The notes beneath the pieces are model-generated. The model searched no databases, was not told the DNA's origin, and saw only the letters and a list, made by a program, of their open reading frames with translations. Both the position numbers and the translations under genes were made by a program. Source: Eggerthellaceae bacterium (lineage in GTDB: Bacteria > Actinomycetota > Coriobacteriia > Coriobacteriales > Eggerthellaceae). Taken from it: a stretch of DNA of 13,425 nucleotides. Every line of letters begins with the position of its first letter. Within the stretch, counting starts at the first letter, position 1. The stretch lies in contig CAAEDC010000236.1 of the NCBI GenBank assembly GCA_900754495.1, positions 1 through 13,425 on the forward strand, given 5' to 3'. This document shows positions 7,278-12,283 of the stretch, in pieces.

Positions 7278-8588
7278 ATGAGTGAATTCGAATCAGTGAT
7301 CCAACGGGGCCCGGCGACGGTGATCGAACAGGAGCGCGAGCGCGCCATCCTGGTCGGCGTGGATCGCCCGGGCGCCAAGTGGCCCGTCTCCTCCTCGCTT
7401 GCGGAACTGGAGCGCCTCGCGGATACCGCCGGGGCGGACACGGTGGCGGTCACCACCCAGAAGCTCGACGCCCCCAATCCGCGCACGTTCGTCGGCACCG
7501 GCAAAGCCGAGGAGATCGCGCAGCTCGCCCGCGCCCACGCCGCCGACCTTGTCATCTTCGACGACGAGCTGAGCCCCTCGCAGCAGGCCAACCTCGAGAA
7601 GATCGTCGACAAGGACGTCAAGGTCATCGACAGGACGGCCCTCATCCTCGACATCTTCGCCCTCCACGCCACGAGCCGCGAAGGCCGCCTTCAGGTGAGG
7701 CTCGCCCAGAACCAGTACCTGTATCCGCGCCTGCGCGGCATGTGGGCCCACCTCGCGTCCAACCGCATGGGCGGCGGCGTCGGATCCCGCTTCGGCGAAG
7801 GCGAAAGCCAGCTCGAGGTCGACCGCCGCATGGTGCGCAAGCGCATCACGTCCATCAAGCGCGAGCTCGTACACCTCGGCTCCGTGCGATCGCTGCAGCG
7901 TGAGAGCCGCCTTTCGAGCGGCATGTTCAAGGTGGCGCTCGCCGGCTACACCAACGCGGGAAAATCGAGTCTTCTCAACCGTTTGACCGATGCGGACGTT
8001 CTGAGCTACGACAAGCTGTTCGCGACGCTCGACTCCACCACGCGCCGCTACAAGCTTCCCGAAGGACGCGAGATCACGTTGACGGACACCGTCGGGTTTA
8101 TCCAGAAGCTTCCGACCACGCTCGTCGAGGCGTTCAAGTCGACGCTCGATGAGATCACCGGCGCGGATCTCATCCTCCACGTCATCGACGCCTCATCGCC
8201 CGAATACGACGCCCAGATCCTCGCAGTGGAGGAGGTTCTCGACCAGATCCATGCGCACGACATCCCCTGCATCCGGGTCTTCAACAAGATAGACCTGCTC
8301 GACGCCGACAGCCGACGCGGCCTTGAAGCGCGCCATCAGCACGACGTGCTCGTGTCGGCGGAGACGGGGGAGGGGATCGGCCACCTTATCAAGCGCATAG
8401 AAATAGCCGCATCCTCGGCGGATGCGGCTATCGAAGCGGTGATCCCCTACAAGGAGGGAAGGCTCGTCTCTTTGGCCCATGAGCGCTGCCGCATCATCAC
8501 CGAGGAGCATCGCGAAGAGGGCACCTATCTCTCGATGATGGTGCCGACGGCCTATCGGGACGCGTTCGAGCCCTATCGGCTGGCGTGA
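7278..8588 (+). CDS. hflX: GTPase HflX
   Basis: HflX is a ribosome-associated GTPase that binds the 50S subunit and splits stalled ribosomes under stress. The 436-residue product has the N-terminal HflX domain (NPRTFVGTGKAEEI, 67-80; NQYLYPRLRGMW, 145-156; GGGVGSRFGEGE, 165-176) and a helical linker. The G domain follows, with G1 GYTNAGKS (223-230), G3 DTVG (270-273), G4 NKID (336-339) and G5 SAETG (360-364). No ribosome binding site precedes the ATG and an extended -10 lies 7 bases upstream, so translation from a leaderless mRNA is likely. An unusually strong hairpin lies in the codons for residues 376-385. The stop is three bases from the stop of the convergent lexA. Confidence 0.97.
   Translation: MSEFESVIQRGPATVIEQERERAILVGVDRPGAKWPVSSSLAELERLADTAGADTVAVTTQKLDAPNPRTFVGTGKAEEIAQLARAHAADLVIFDDELSPSQQANLEKIVDKDVKVIDRTALILDIFALHATSREGRLQVRLAQNQYLYPRLRGMWAHLASNRMGGGVGSRFGEGESQLEVDRRMVRKRITSIKRELVHLGSVRSLQRESRLSSGMFKVALAGYTNAGKSSLLNRLTDADVLSYDKLFATLDSTTRRYKLPEGREITLTDTVGFIQKLPTTLVEAFKSTLDEITGADLILHVIDASSPEYDAQILAVEEVLDQIHAHDIPCIRVFNKIDLLDADSRRGLEARHQHDVLVSAETGEGIGHLIKRIEIAASSADAAIEAVIPYKEGRLVSLAHERCRIITEEHREEGTYLSMMVPTAYRDAFEPYRLA
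8403..8431 (+). other. Perfect 12-bp hairpin inside hflX
   Basis: ATAGCCGCATCC (8403-8414) and GGATGCGGCTAT (8420-8431) are perfect inverted repeats around the 5-base loop TCGGC. It falls in the variable linker after the G domain and is not followed by a T-run. The function is unknown. Confidence 0.75.
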
Positions 8589-8591
8589 CGC

Positions 8592-9230
8592 CTACAGGCG
8601 CCTGAACACCGCGACGACCTTGCCCGCGATGGAGCAGTCGCGCGTGATGATCGGGTCCATCGAGGAGTTCTCCGGCTGCAGGCGGATGTGATCCTTCTCG
8701 CGGTAGAAGCGTTTCACCGTGGCGCCGTCGTCGATGAGGGCGACGACGATATCCCCGTTGTTGGCGACGGGCTGCTCCTTCACGACGACGTAGTCGCCGT
8801 CGTTGATGCCGGCCTCGATCATGGAATCACCGCGCACCGAGAGCATGAAGGAAGGCGCGTCGCCGACGATATCGGTCGGCAGCGTCATGGTGTCGGTGAT
8901 GTTCTCCTCGGCGAGGATGGGGGAGCCGGCTGCCACGTTTCCGACGAGGGGGACCTCAACGGCGCGGCCGAACGACGGCGCGATGACGTTCTCGATGACG
9001 CTGGCCTCGTCATGGGGATGCGTCAACGTGATGGAACGCGATTTGAGGGGATCGCGCTTGATGAGGCCCTTCTCCTCGAGCGCCTTGAGATGCACGTGCA
9101 CGGTGGAAGGGGAGGAGAGTCCCAGGCTCTGGCAGATCTCGCGCACGGTCGGGCCGTAGCCCTTCTCCTGGATGCAGGCCTCGATGCAGTCGAGAACCGC
9201 CTGCTGGCGCTTCGTCACCTTGTCGCTCAT
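8592..9230 (-). CDS. lexA: LexA repressor, SOS response
   Basis: LexA represses DNA-damage genes and self-cleaves when stimulated by RecA filaments. The 212-residue product has an N-terminal winged helix-turn-helix (about 1-70; GYGPTVREICQSLGLSS), the cleavage site A101-G102 in VAAGSPILAEE, the nucleophile S136 in RGDSMIEAGI and the general-base lysine K173 in TVKRFYRE. Length and residues are those of a functional LexA. The ATG is preceded by AAAGGA with a 7-base spacer. One SOS box lies about 19 bases before the start and two more further upstream, indicating autoregulation. It diverges from a small gene that shares this control region; its own -35/-10 could not be assigned with confidence. 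Confidence 0.97.
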   Translation of the reverse strand: MSDKVTKRQQAVLDCIEACIQEKGYGPTVREICQSLGLSSPSTVHVHLKALEEKGLIKRDPLKSRSITLTHPHDEASVIENVIAPSFGRAVEVPLVGNVAAGSPILAEENITDTMTLPTDIVGDAPSFMLSVRGDSMIEAGINDGDYVVVKEQPVANNGDIVVALIDDGATVKRFYREKDHIRLQPENSSMDPIITRDCSIAGKVVAVFRRL

Positions 9231-9248
9231 CGGTTCGTCCTTTCTTAC

Positions 9249-9262
9249 CGAACAAATGTTTT
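9249..9262. promoter_or_regulatory. SOS box 1 (LexA site, lexA-proximal)
   Basis: CGAACAAATGTTTT matches CGAAC-N4-GTTCG at 8 of 10 defined positions. It lies in the lexA leader or promoter, 19 bases from the lexA start codon. Confidence 0.75.
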
Positions 9263-9270
9263 ATTTTCCA

Positions 9271-9299
9271 TTGACAGGAACTTTTGTTCGCTCTATTAT
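9271..9299 (+). promoter_or_regulatory. SOS promoter for the small membrane protein gene
   Basis: TTGACA (9271-9276, consensus -35) and TATTAT (9294-9299) are 17 bases apart. SOS box 2 occupies the spacer and box 3 the predicted start site (near 9306), so LexA binding should block it. Confidence 0.85.
9277..9290. promoter_or_regulatory. SOS box 2 (LexA site, in the promoter spacer)
   Basis: GGAACTTTTGTTCG matches CGAAC-N4-GTTCG at 9 of 10 defined positions. It sits wholly within the 17-base spacer of the plus-strand promoter. Confidence 0.88.
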
Positions 9300-9304
9300 A
9301 AACA

Positions 9305-9318
9305 CGAACAAAGGTTCT
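9305..9318. promoter_or_regulatory. SOS box 3 (LexA site, at the transcription start)
   Basis: CGAACAAAGGTTCT matches CGAAC-N4-GTTCG at 9 of 10 defined positions. It starts 28 bases after box 2, which itself starts 28 bases after box 1. Confidence 0.88.
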
Positions 9319-9340
9319 ACGCAAGGAGAACGGAGCTGAA

Positions 9341-9670
9341 ATGAGCAACAGCGTGAAGAATTTCCCCATCGAAGGCACCGCTGCGCTGCGCGTCGAGGAA
9401 GGCGCCGTCGAGCGCACCCAGATCATCGCGTTTCCCGGCCATGAACGCCGTCCGCTCCATGCGAAACCCGAAACGCCGGCTTCCGAGGGATCGATGCGCG
9501 GCCTTCTCGCCGGCAAGCTCGCATCTGCGATGGAGCAAAGCGAGATGGTGAGCAGCCTGCGCCACGGCACCTGCAAGGGCAAGGCGGTCGGGCGCATGAC
9601 GAGCCTCCAGGCCGCTGGAGCGTCGCTGTTCTTCTTCGTCTTCCTCATGGGCACGCTGCTGTTCGTCTAG
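9341..9670 (+). CDS. SOS-controlled small membrane protein, unknown
   Basis: I do not recognise a family for this 109-residue protein. The N-terminal 90 residues are hydrophilic and look soluble, with a Pro-rich stretch around 39-47. Residues 91-109 are strongly hydrophobic (ending LFFFVFLMGTLLFV) and reach the very C-terminus, so it would be a tail-anchored membrane protein. There is no signal peptide and no LysM domain. The ATG is preceded by GGAG (5-base spacer) and AAGGAG (12 bases). It is divergent from lexA and lies behind a promoter covered by LexA sites, so induction by DNA damage is strongly suggested. In other Gram-positives the gene beside lexA encodes a division inhibitor with a membrane helix (YneA, ChiZ, DivS), usually with the helix at the other end. 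An SOS division checkpoint role is inference by position. Confidence 0.8.
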   Translation: MSNSVKNFPIEGTAALRVEEGAVERTQIIAFPGHERRPLHAKPETPASEGSMRGLLAGKLASAMEQSEMVSSLRHGTCKGKAVGRMTSLQAAGASLFFFVFLMGTLLFV

Positions 9671-9688
9671 CGGTGCCATTCAAGGTTT

Positions 9689-9711
9689 CCACTGATGCTG
9701 CGTTTCAGTGG
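9689..9711 (+). other. Hairpin after the SOS gene
   Basis: CCACTGA (9689-9695) pairs with TCAGTGG (9705-9711) around a 9-base loop. It has no T-run and is the first of two hairpins in this gap. Confidence 0.45.
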
Positions 9712-9721
9712 CTGCGGGAGG

Positions 9722-9745
9722 GGCTCCGTTCTAAGCGGAGCCTTT
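9722..9745 (+). terminator. Intrinsic terminator of the SOS gene
   Basis: GGCTCCG (9722-9728) pairs with CGGAGCC (9736-9742), extendable by a G-U and an A-T pair to a 9-bp stem with a 3-base loop. TTT follows, with more T-rich sequence after CCA. It separates the SOS transcript from nrdR. Confidence 0.6.
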
Positions 9746-9828
9746 CCATTTGTTGATGTTTTAATGCGCGCGAAGCTTCCTTTCAGGGTTGCGGTATCAT
9801 GGACGAAACCCTGATCGTGAGGAGTAGC

Positions 9829-10275
9829 ATGCGTTGTCCGAGCTGCGGTCATCTTGAATCCAAAGTAGTCGATTCCCGTCCGTCCGACGACGGCGGGGTC
9901 ATCCGTCGCCGCAGGGAGTGCCTTGCTTGCGGCCGGCGCTTCACGACCTACGAGCGTGCCGAGGAGAACCCGCTCATCGTGGTGAAATCCGATGGTTCGT
10001 CGGAGGCCTATGATCGCCAGAAGCTGATGCGCGGCCTTCTGATCGCCTGCGCCAAACGGCCCATCTCTCCCGAGCAGATCGCTTCGCTGATCGACGGAAT
10101 CGAGACCGATCTGCGCAATTCGAATCAAATCGAGATCCGCTCAAAGGACCTCGGCGATAGGGTGATGGCGCGTCTCGCGAAGCTCGACGACGTCGCCTAC
10201 GTCCGCTTCGCGAGCGTCTACAAGGACTTTCAAAACATCGAGGAATTCGCCGCCGCACTGGAGGAGCTTCACTAA
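9829..10275 (+). CDS. nrdR: Transcriptional repressor NrdR
   Basis: NrdR senses ATP/dATP and represses ribonucleotide reductase genes. The 148-residue product has the N-terminal zinc ribbon (C3 and C6 in MRCPSCGH; C31 and C34 in ECLACGRRFTTYE) and an ATP-cone domain (about 48-138), both complete and of normal length. The ATG at 9829 is preceded by TGAGGAG about 4 bases away and begins at the conserved MRCPSCGH. An in-frame ATG at 9799 would add ten non-conserved residues. TATCAT at 9795-9800 could be its -10, but no convincing -35 was found. dut follows after one base, so the pair is probably co-transcribed and concerned with dNTP pools. No NrdR box was recognised in the window. Confidence 0.97.
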   Translation: MRCPSCGHLESKVVDSRPSDDGGVIRRRRECLACGRRFTTYERAEENPLIVVKSDGSSEAYDRQKLMRGLLIACAKRPISPEQIASLIDGIETDLRNSNQIEIRSKDLGDRVMARLAKLDDVAYVRFASVYKDFQNIEEFAAALEELH

Positions 10276-10276
10276 C

Positions 10277-10720
10277 ATGGCCATCCGCATCCCCCTGCAA
10301 CAGCTCGACAAGGACCTGCCCGTTCCCGAGAACGCCTACGTGGGCGATGGGGCAGTGGACCTTCGTTCCACCAAAGATCTCGTGCTGAAGCCGTTCGAAC
10401 GCGCGTTGGTTCCCACCGGCATCGCCATCGAACTGCCGCTCGGATACGCCGCTCTCGTCGTCCCGCGCAGCGGATTGGCGATCAAGCACGGCATCACGCT
10501 GGTGAACGCCCCTGGATTGATCGACAGCAACTACCGCGGCGAGATCGGGGCCATCATCGCCAACATGGATCCCCGTGAGGCGTTCGAGATCAAACGCGGC
10601 GACCGTATCGCCCAGCTCATGATCATCGCTGTCGAACAGCCCGAGTTCGAGGTGGTGGAGACCCTTTCCGAGACGGAACGTGGCGCCGGAGGCTTCGGCA
10701 GCAGTGGCGTCTCGAATTAG
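10277..10720 (+). CDS. dut: dUTP diphosphatase
   Basis: Dut hydrolyses dUTP to dUMP, keeping uracil out of DNA and feeding thymidylate synthesis. The 147-residue product carries all five trimeric dUTPase motifs: GDGAVDLRS (23-31), PRSGLA (63-68), GLIDSNYRGEIGA (80-92), RGDRIAQLMI (107-116) and the Gly-rich C-terminal arm RGAGGFGSSG (135-144). The motif 2 serine and motif 3 aspartate and tyrosine are present. The length is typical. The ATG lies one base after the nrdR stop; the nearest purine-rich site, GAGGAG, is 10 bases upstream inside nrdR. Confidence 0.96.
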   Translation: MAIRIPLQQLDKDLPVPENAYVGDGAVDLRSTKDLVLKPFERALVPTGIAIELPLGYAALVVPRSGLAIKHGITLVNAPGLIDSNYRGEIGAIIANMDPREAFEIKRGDRIAQLMIIAVEQPEFEVVETLSETERGAGGFGSSGVSN

Positions 10721-10757
10721 CGGCATATCGCTTCTTTTAATTGAACGCAGCGAACCA

Positions 10758-10772
10758 TTAGAGTTGCTCTAA
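10758..10772. repeat. Operator palindrome copy 1 (merR upstream)
   Basis: TTAGAGTTGCTCTAA matches the 15-base palindrome TTAGAGTWACTCTAA except for one base beside the centre. It is the most distal of four copies upstream of the MerR-family gene. Confidence 0.8.
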
Positions 10773-10781
10773 TCATTAGAA

Positions 10782-10796
10782 TTAGAGTAACTCTAA
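10782..10796. repeat. Operator palindrome copy 2 (merR upstream)
   Basis: TTAGAGTAACTCTAA is a perfect copy, flanked by A and T to give a 17-base palindrome. It starts 24 bases after copy 1. Confidence 0.88.
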
Positions 10797-10801
10797 TACC
10801 T

Positions 10802-10832
10802 TTGATTTAGAGTTACTCTAACGTCGTATACG
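10802..10832 (+). promoter_or_regulatory. MerR-type promoter with a 19-bp spacer
   Basis: TTGATT (10802-10807) and TATACG (10827-10832) are separated by 19 bases, and operator copy 3 lies within this overlong spacer. This is the typical MerR-activated arrangement, in which the bound regulator untwists the DNA to realign -35 and -10. The predicted start is near 10839, giving a leader of about 97 bases. Confidence 0.6.
10807..10821. repeat. Operator palindrome copy 3 (in the promoter spacer)
   Basis: TTAGAGTTACTCTAA is a perfect copy and starts 25 bases after copy 2. It begins on the last base of the -35 and ends 5 bases before the -10 of the candidate MerR-type promoter. Confidence 0.88.
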
Positions 10833-10867
10833 AAGCTGATGGTGCGATTTATCCCGAATAGTTCTCG

Positions 10868-10896
10868 TTGTGCTGTAGTATTAGAGTTACTCTAAT
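10868..10896 (+). promoter_or_regulatory. Possible second merR promoter overlapped by an operator
   Basis: TTGTGC (10868-10873) and TCTAAT (10891-10896) are 17 bases apart. Operator copy 4 covers most of this -10, so binding would be expected to repress. The predicted start is near 10903, about 33 bases before the merR ATG. The -35 is weak. Confidence 0.4.
10881..10895. repeat. Operator palindrome copy 4 (merR-proximal)
   Basis: TTAGAGTTACTCTAA is a perfect copy, flanked by A and T. It lies 41 bases upstream of the merR start codon and 74 bases after copy 3. Confidence 0.88.
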
Positions 10897-10935
10897 TGCT
10901 TGTCCTTCACATAACCCAGAGCGCGAGGAGAAGCC

Positions 10936-11352
10936 ATGTCGCATCAAAGTGAACATCAGCCAACGGCATCTGAGGTGCTGCTCGGGATTAACGAGGTCGT
11001 CGAGCTCACGGGCATATCGGCCTTCACGATCCGCTATTACGACAAATGCGGCTTTTTCCCGAACCTGATCCGCGGGAAACGCGGCGTCCGCAGCTTCAAG
11101 CCCTCCGACGTCAAACAGCTCAAACTCGTCGATGCGCTCCGTCGCAGCGGCTTGTCAATCGAAGGCATCCGGTATTACGTCAAGCTGTCAAAGCGCGGTG
11201 AAGAAACCGAAGCGGATCGACGCGCTATCATCCAAACCCAAACGACGGCGCTCGAATATCAGATCGCCGAGGCCGAGGAAAGACTTGAGCTGTTGCGCGA
11301 AGAACTTGCGAGCTTGAAGATCCAGGAAGAGAGCGAACCGAACCGCGGTTGA
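10936..11352 (+). CDS. MerR-family transcriptional regulator
   Basis: The 138-residue product has an N-terminal MerR winged helix-turn-helix (about 15-85): GINEVVELTGISAFTIRYYD (17-36), GFFPNLIRGKRGVRSF (39-54), then LSIEGIRYYVKLSKRG. A long amphipathic helix (about 95-131) for antiparallel dimerisation follows, and there is no separate effector domain. This is the short MerR subgroup. The only cysteine is C38, in the DNA-binding domain, so no metal-binding or redox cysteine pair is visible and the signal is unknown. The ATG is preceded by GAGGAG with a 5-base spacer. Four palindromic operators upstream imply autoregulation, and two more at the nearby phosphatase/lipoprotein intergenic region imply those genes are targets (inference). 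It converges on the phosphatase gene. Confidence 0.92.
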   Translation: MSHQSEHQPTASEVLLGINEVVELTGISAFTIRYYDKCGFFPNLIRGKRGVRSFKPSDVKQLKLVDALRRSGLSIEGIRYYVKLSKRGEETEADRRAIIQTQTTALEYQIAEAEERLELLREELASLKIQEESEPNRG

Positions 11353-11581
11353 CGGACGGAAACCGGTCGGAACGCCTCCAAAAGCCAGTAGAGGCAGTTG
11401 CAACCGTTAAAATCCATGGGTTAGGAGTCGTCAGAACCCAAAATAGGGCCTTAGAACGGCTCTCAGAGCCTCGTTTACAAAACCCCAGTTCAGAGGCTTA
11501 AGATTTGCTCACTGATGCACGCAGGTCCCTCAAAGCAGCAATATCCTATCTATAAACAGCTGATAATATATGTTATGTAAA
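11353..11581. other. Gene-free, AT-richer gap with several hairpins
   Basis: No gene is seen between the convergent merR and phosphatase genes. TGGGTT (11417-11422) can pair with AACCCA (11435-11440). GGCTC (11458-11462) can pair with GAGCC (11466-11470) around TCA. AGCCTC (11467-11472) can pair with GAGGCT (11493-11498), which excludes the previous stem. None has a strong T-run, so a terminator for either gene is only possible. Confidence 0.4.
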
Positions 11582-12052
11582 CTAACGATCTAAAATCCGA
11601 CGAGCCTCAAGATAATCGCAGAGACCCTCGCACCCCTGCTTCACGTCTCGATAGGTCGTCTCGAAATCACCGGTGTACCAAGGATCCGCGATGCTTCTCG
11701 ATGATCCGGCAAACGCGAGCAGTTTGGAGATCTTGCCGTCAGGATCCCCGACGCAGATCCCCCTCATCCTGCGGACGTTCTCTTCATCCATGCCGATGAG
11801 CATGTCGAACCGCTTGTAATCCGCCCGAGACATCTGGCGAGCCGTTTTCCCCGAACAGTCGATGCCTTTAGCGGCGAGGATCTTCCTCGTGCCTCGATGA
11901 ACCGGATTGCCGAGTTCCTCGGTGCTTGTGGCAGCCGACTCGACATGAACGCGATCGGCAAGCCCCCGCGCTCGCAGACACTCCTTCATCACGAATTCCG
12001 CCATGGGCGAACGGCAAATATTGCCGTGGCAGACGAACAGGATCCCAAGCAT
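11582..12052 (-). CDS. Low-molecular-weight protein tyrosine phosphatase
   Basis: The 156-residue cytoplasmic enzyme has the active-site P-loop C8-HGNIC-R14-S at the N-terminus (CX5R) and the general-acid loop DPWYTG with D123. Both are complete and in the normal positions, so it should be catalytically active. It removes phosphate from protein tyrosines or related small substrates; in Gram-positives such enzymes often act with tyrosine kinases in capsule or stress control, but no kinase is visible here. The ATG is preceded by GGAGG with a 6-base spacer. Two copies of the TTAGAGTWACTCTAA operator lie 49-87 bases upstream, shared with the divergent lipoprotein gene. TAACAT at 12090-12095 (minus strand) lies 5 bases beyond the nearer operator, the same offset as at the merR promoter, but the -35 is poor. 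Confidence 0.95.
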   Translation of the reverse strand: MLGILFVCHGNICRSPMAEFVMKECLRARGLADRVHVESAATSTEELGNPVHRGTRKILAAKGIDCSGKTARQMSRADYKRFDMLIGMDEENVRRMRGICVGDPDGKISKLLAFAGSSRSIADPWYTGDFETTYRDVKQGCEGLCDYLEARRILDR

Positions 12053-12100
12053 CGAGCACCTCCGAGAGCATGATCCTATATTAGCGATAATGTTAAATGA

Positions 12101-12115
12101 TTAGAGTTACTCTAA
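12101..12115. repeat. Operator palindrome copy 5 (phosphatase/lipoprotein gap)
   Basis: TTAGAGTTACTCTAA is a perfect copy, 49 bases upstream of the phosphatase start. It is identical to copies 3 and 4 found 1.2-1.3 kb away. Confidence 0.88.
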
Positions 12116-12124
12116 CATATCTTA

Positions 12125-12139
12125 TTAGAGTAACTCTAA
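12125..12139. repeat. Operator palindrome copy 6 (phosphatase/lipoprotein gap)
   Basis: TTAGAGTAACTCTAA is a perfect copy starting 24 bases after copy 5, the same spacing as between copies 1 and 2. It lies 36 bases before the -35 of the lipoprotein promoter. Confidence 0.88.
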
Positions 12140-12175
12140 CCGTTGAACCGTCACGAGCATACTATACAAAATGCT

Positions 12176-12206
12176 TTGTCCGACGTCTCGCCCGCGCTTG
12201 TATAAT
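12176..12206 (+). promoter_or_regulatory. Candidate promoter of the lipoprotein gene
   Basis: TTGTCC (12176-12181) and a consensus TATAAT (12201-12206) are 19 bases apart. The long spacer is typical of MerR-controlled promoters, but this spacer does not contain the palindrome. The predicted start is near 12213, giving a leader of about 70 bases. Confidence 0.55.
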
Positions 12207-12283
12207 GATCTCATCTAATGGAACGGGGATCAGCGAACGCATCCGATGCGACCAGCGATCCCTTCTCGCGAAAGGCGGCTCCT

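Noticed and set aside
8403..8431. The hflX hairpin as an intrinsic terminator.
   Set aside because: It is inside the coding region, lacks a T-run, and the frame with conserved HflX C-terminal sequence continues past it.
9799..9828. An upstream ATG start for nrdR at 9799.
   Set aside because: NrdR proteins begin at MRCPSCGH, and the ribosome binding site lies immediately before ATG 9829.
10758..10895. The repeated palindromes as a CRISPR array or iterons of an origin.
   Set aside because: The repeats are 15-base perfect dyads with short uneven spacing (24, 25 and 74 bases), there are no cas or replication genes, and further copies occur before another target gene. Operators explain them better.
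10936..12052. Recent horizontal transfer of the merR/phosphatase module based on base composition.
   Set aside because: The third-position GC is lower than in rny (13 of the first 41 merR codons end in A or T), but nrdR shows a similar level, and no mobile element, integrase or tRNA is nearby. Composition alone is not convincing.
12218..12283. An upstream ATG start for the lipoprotein gene at 12218.
   Set aside because: It would put 22 polar residues before the signal peptide. The ATG at 12284 has a ribosome binding site and a proper signal sequence.
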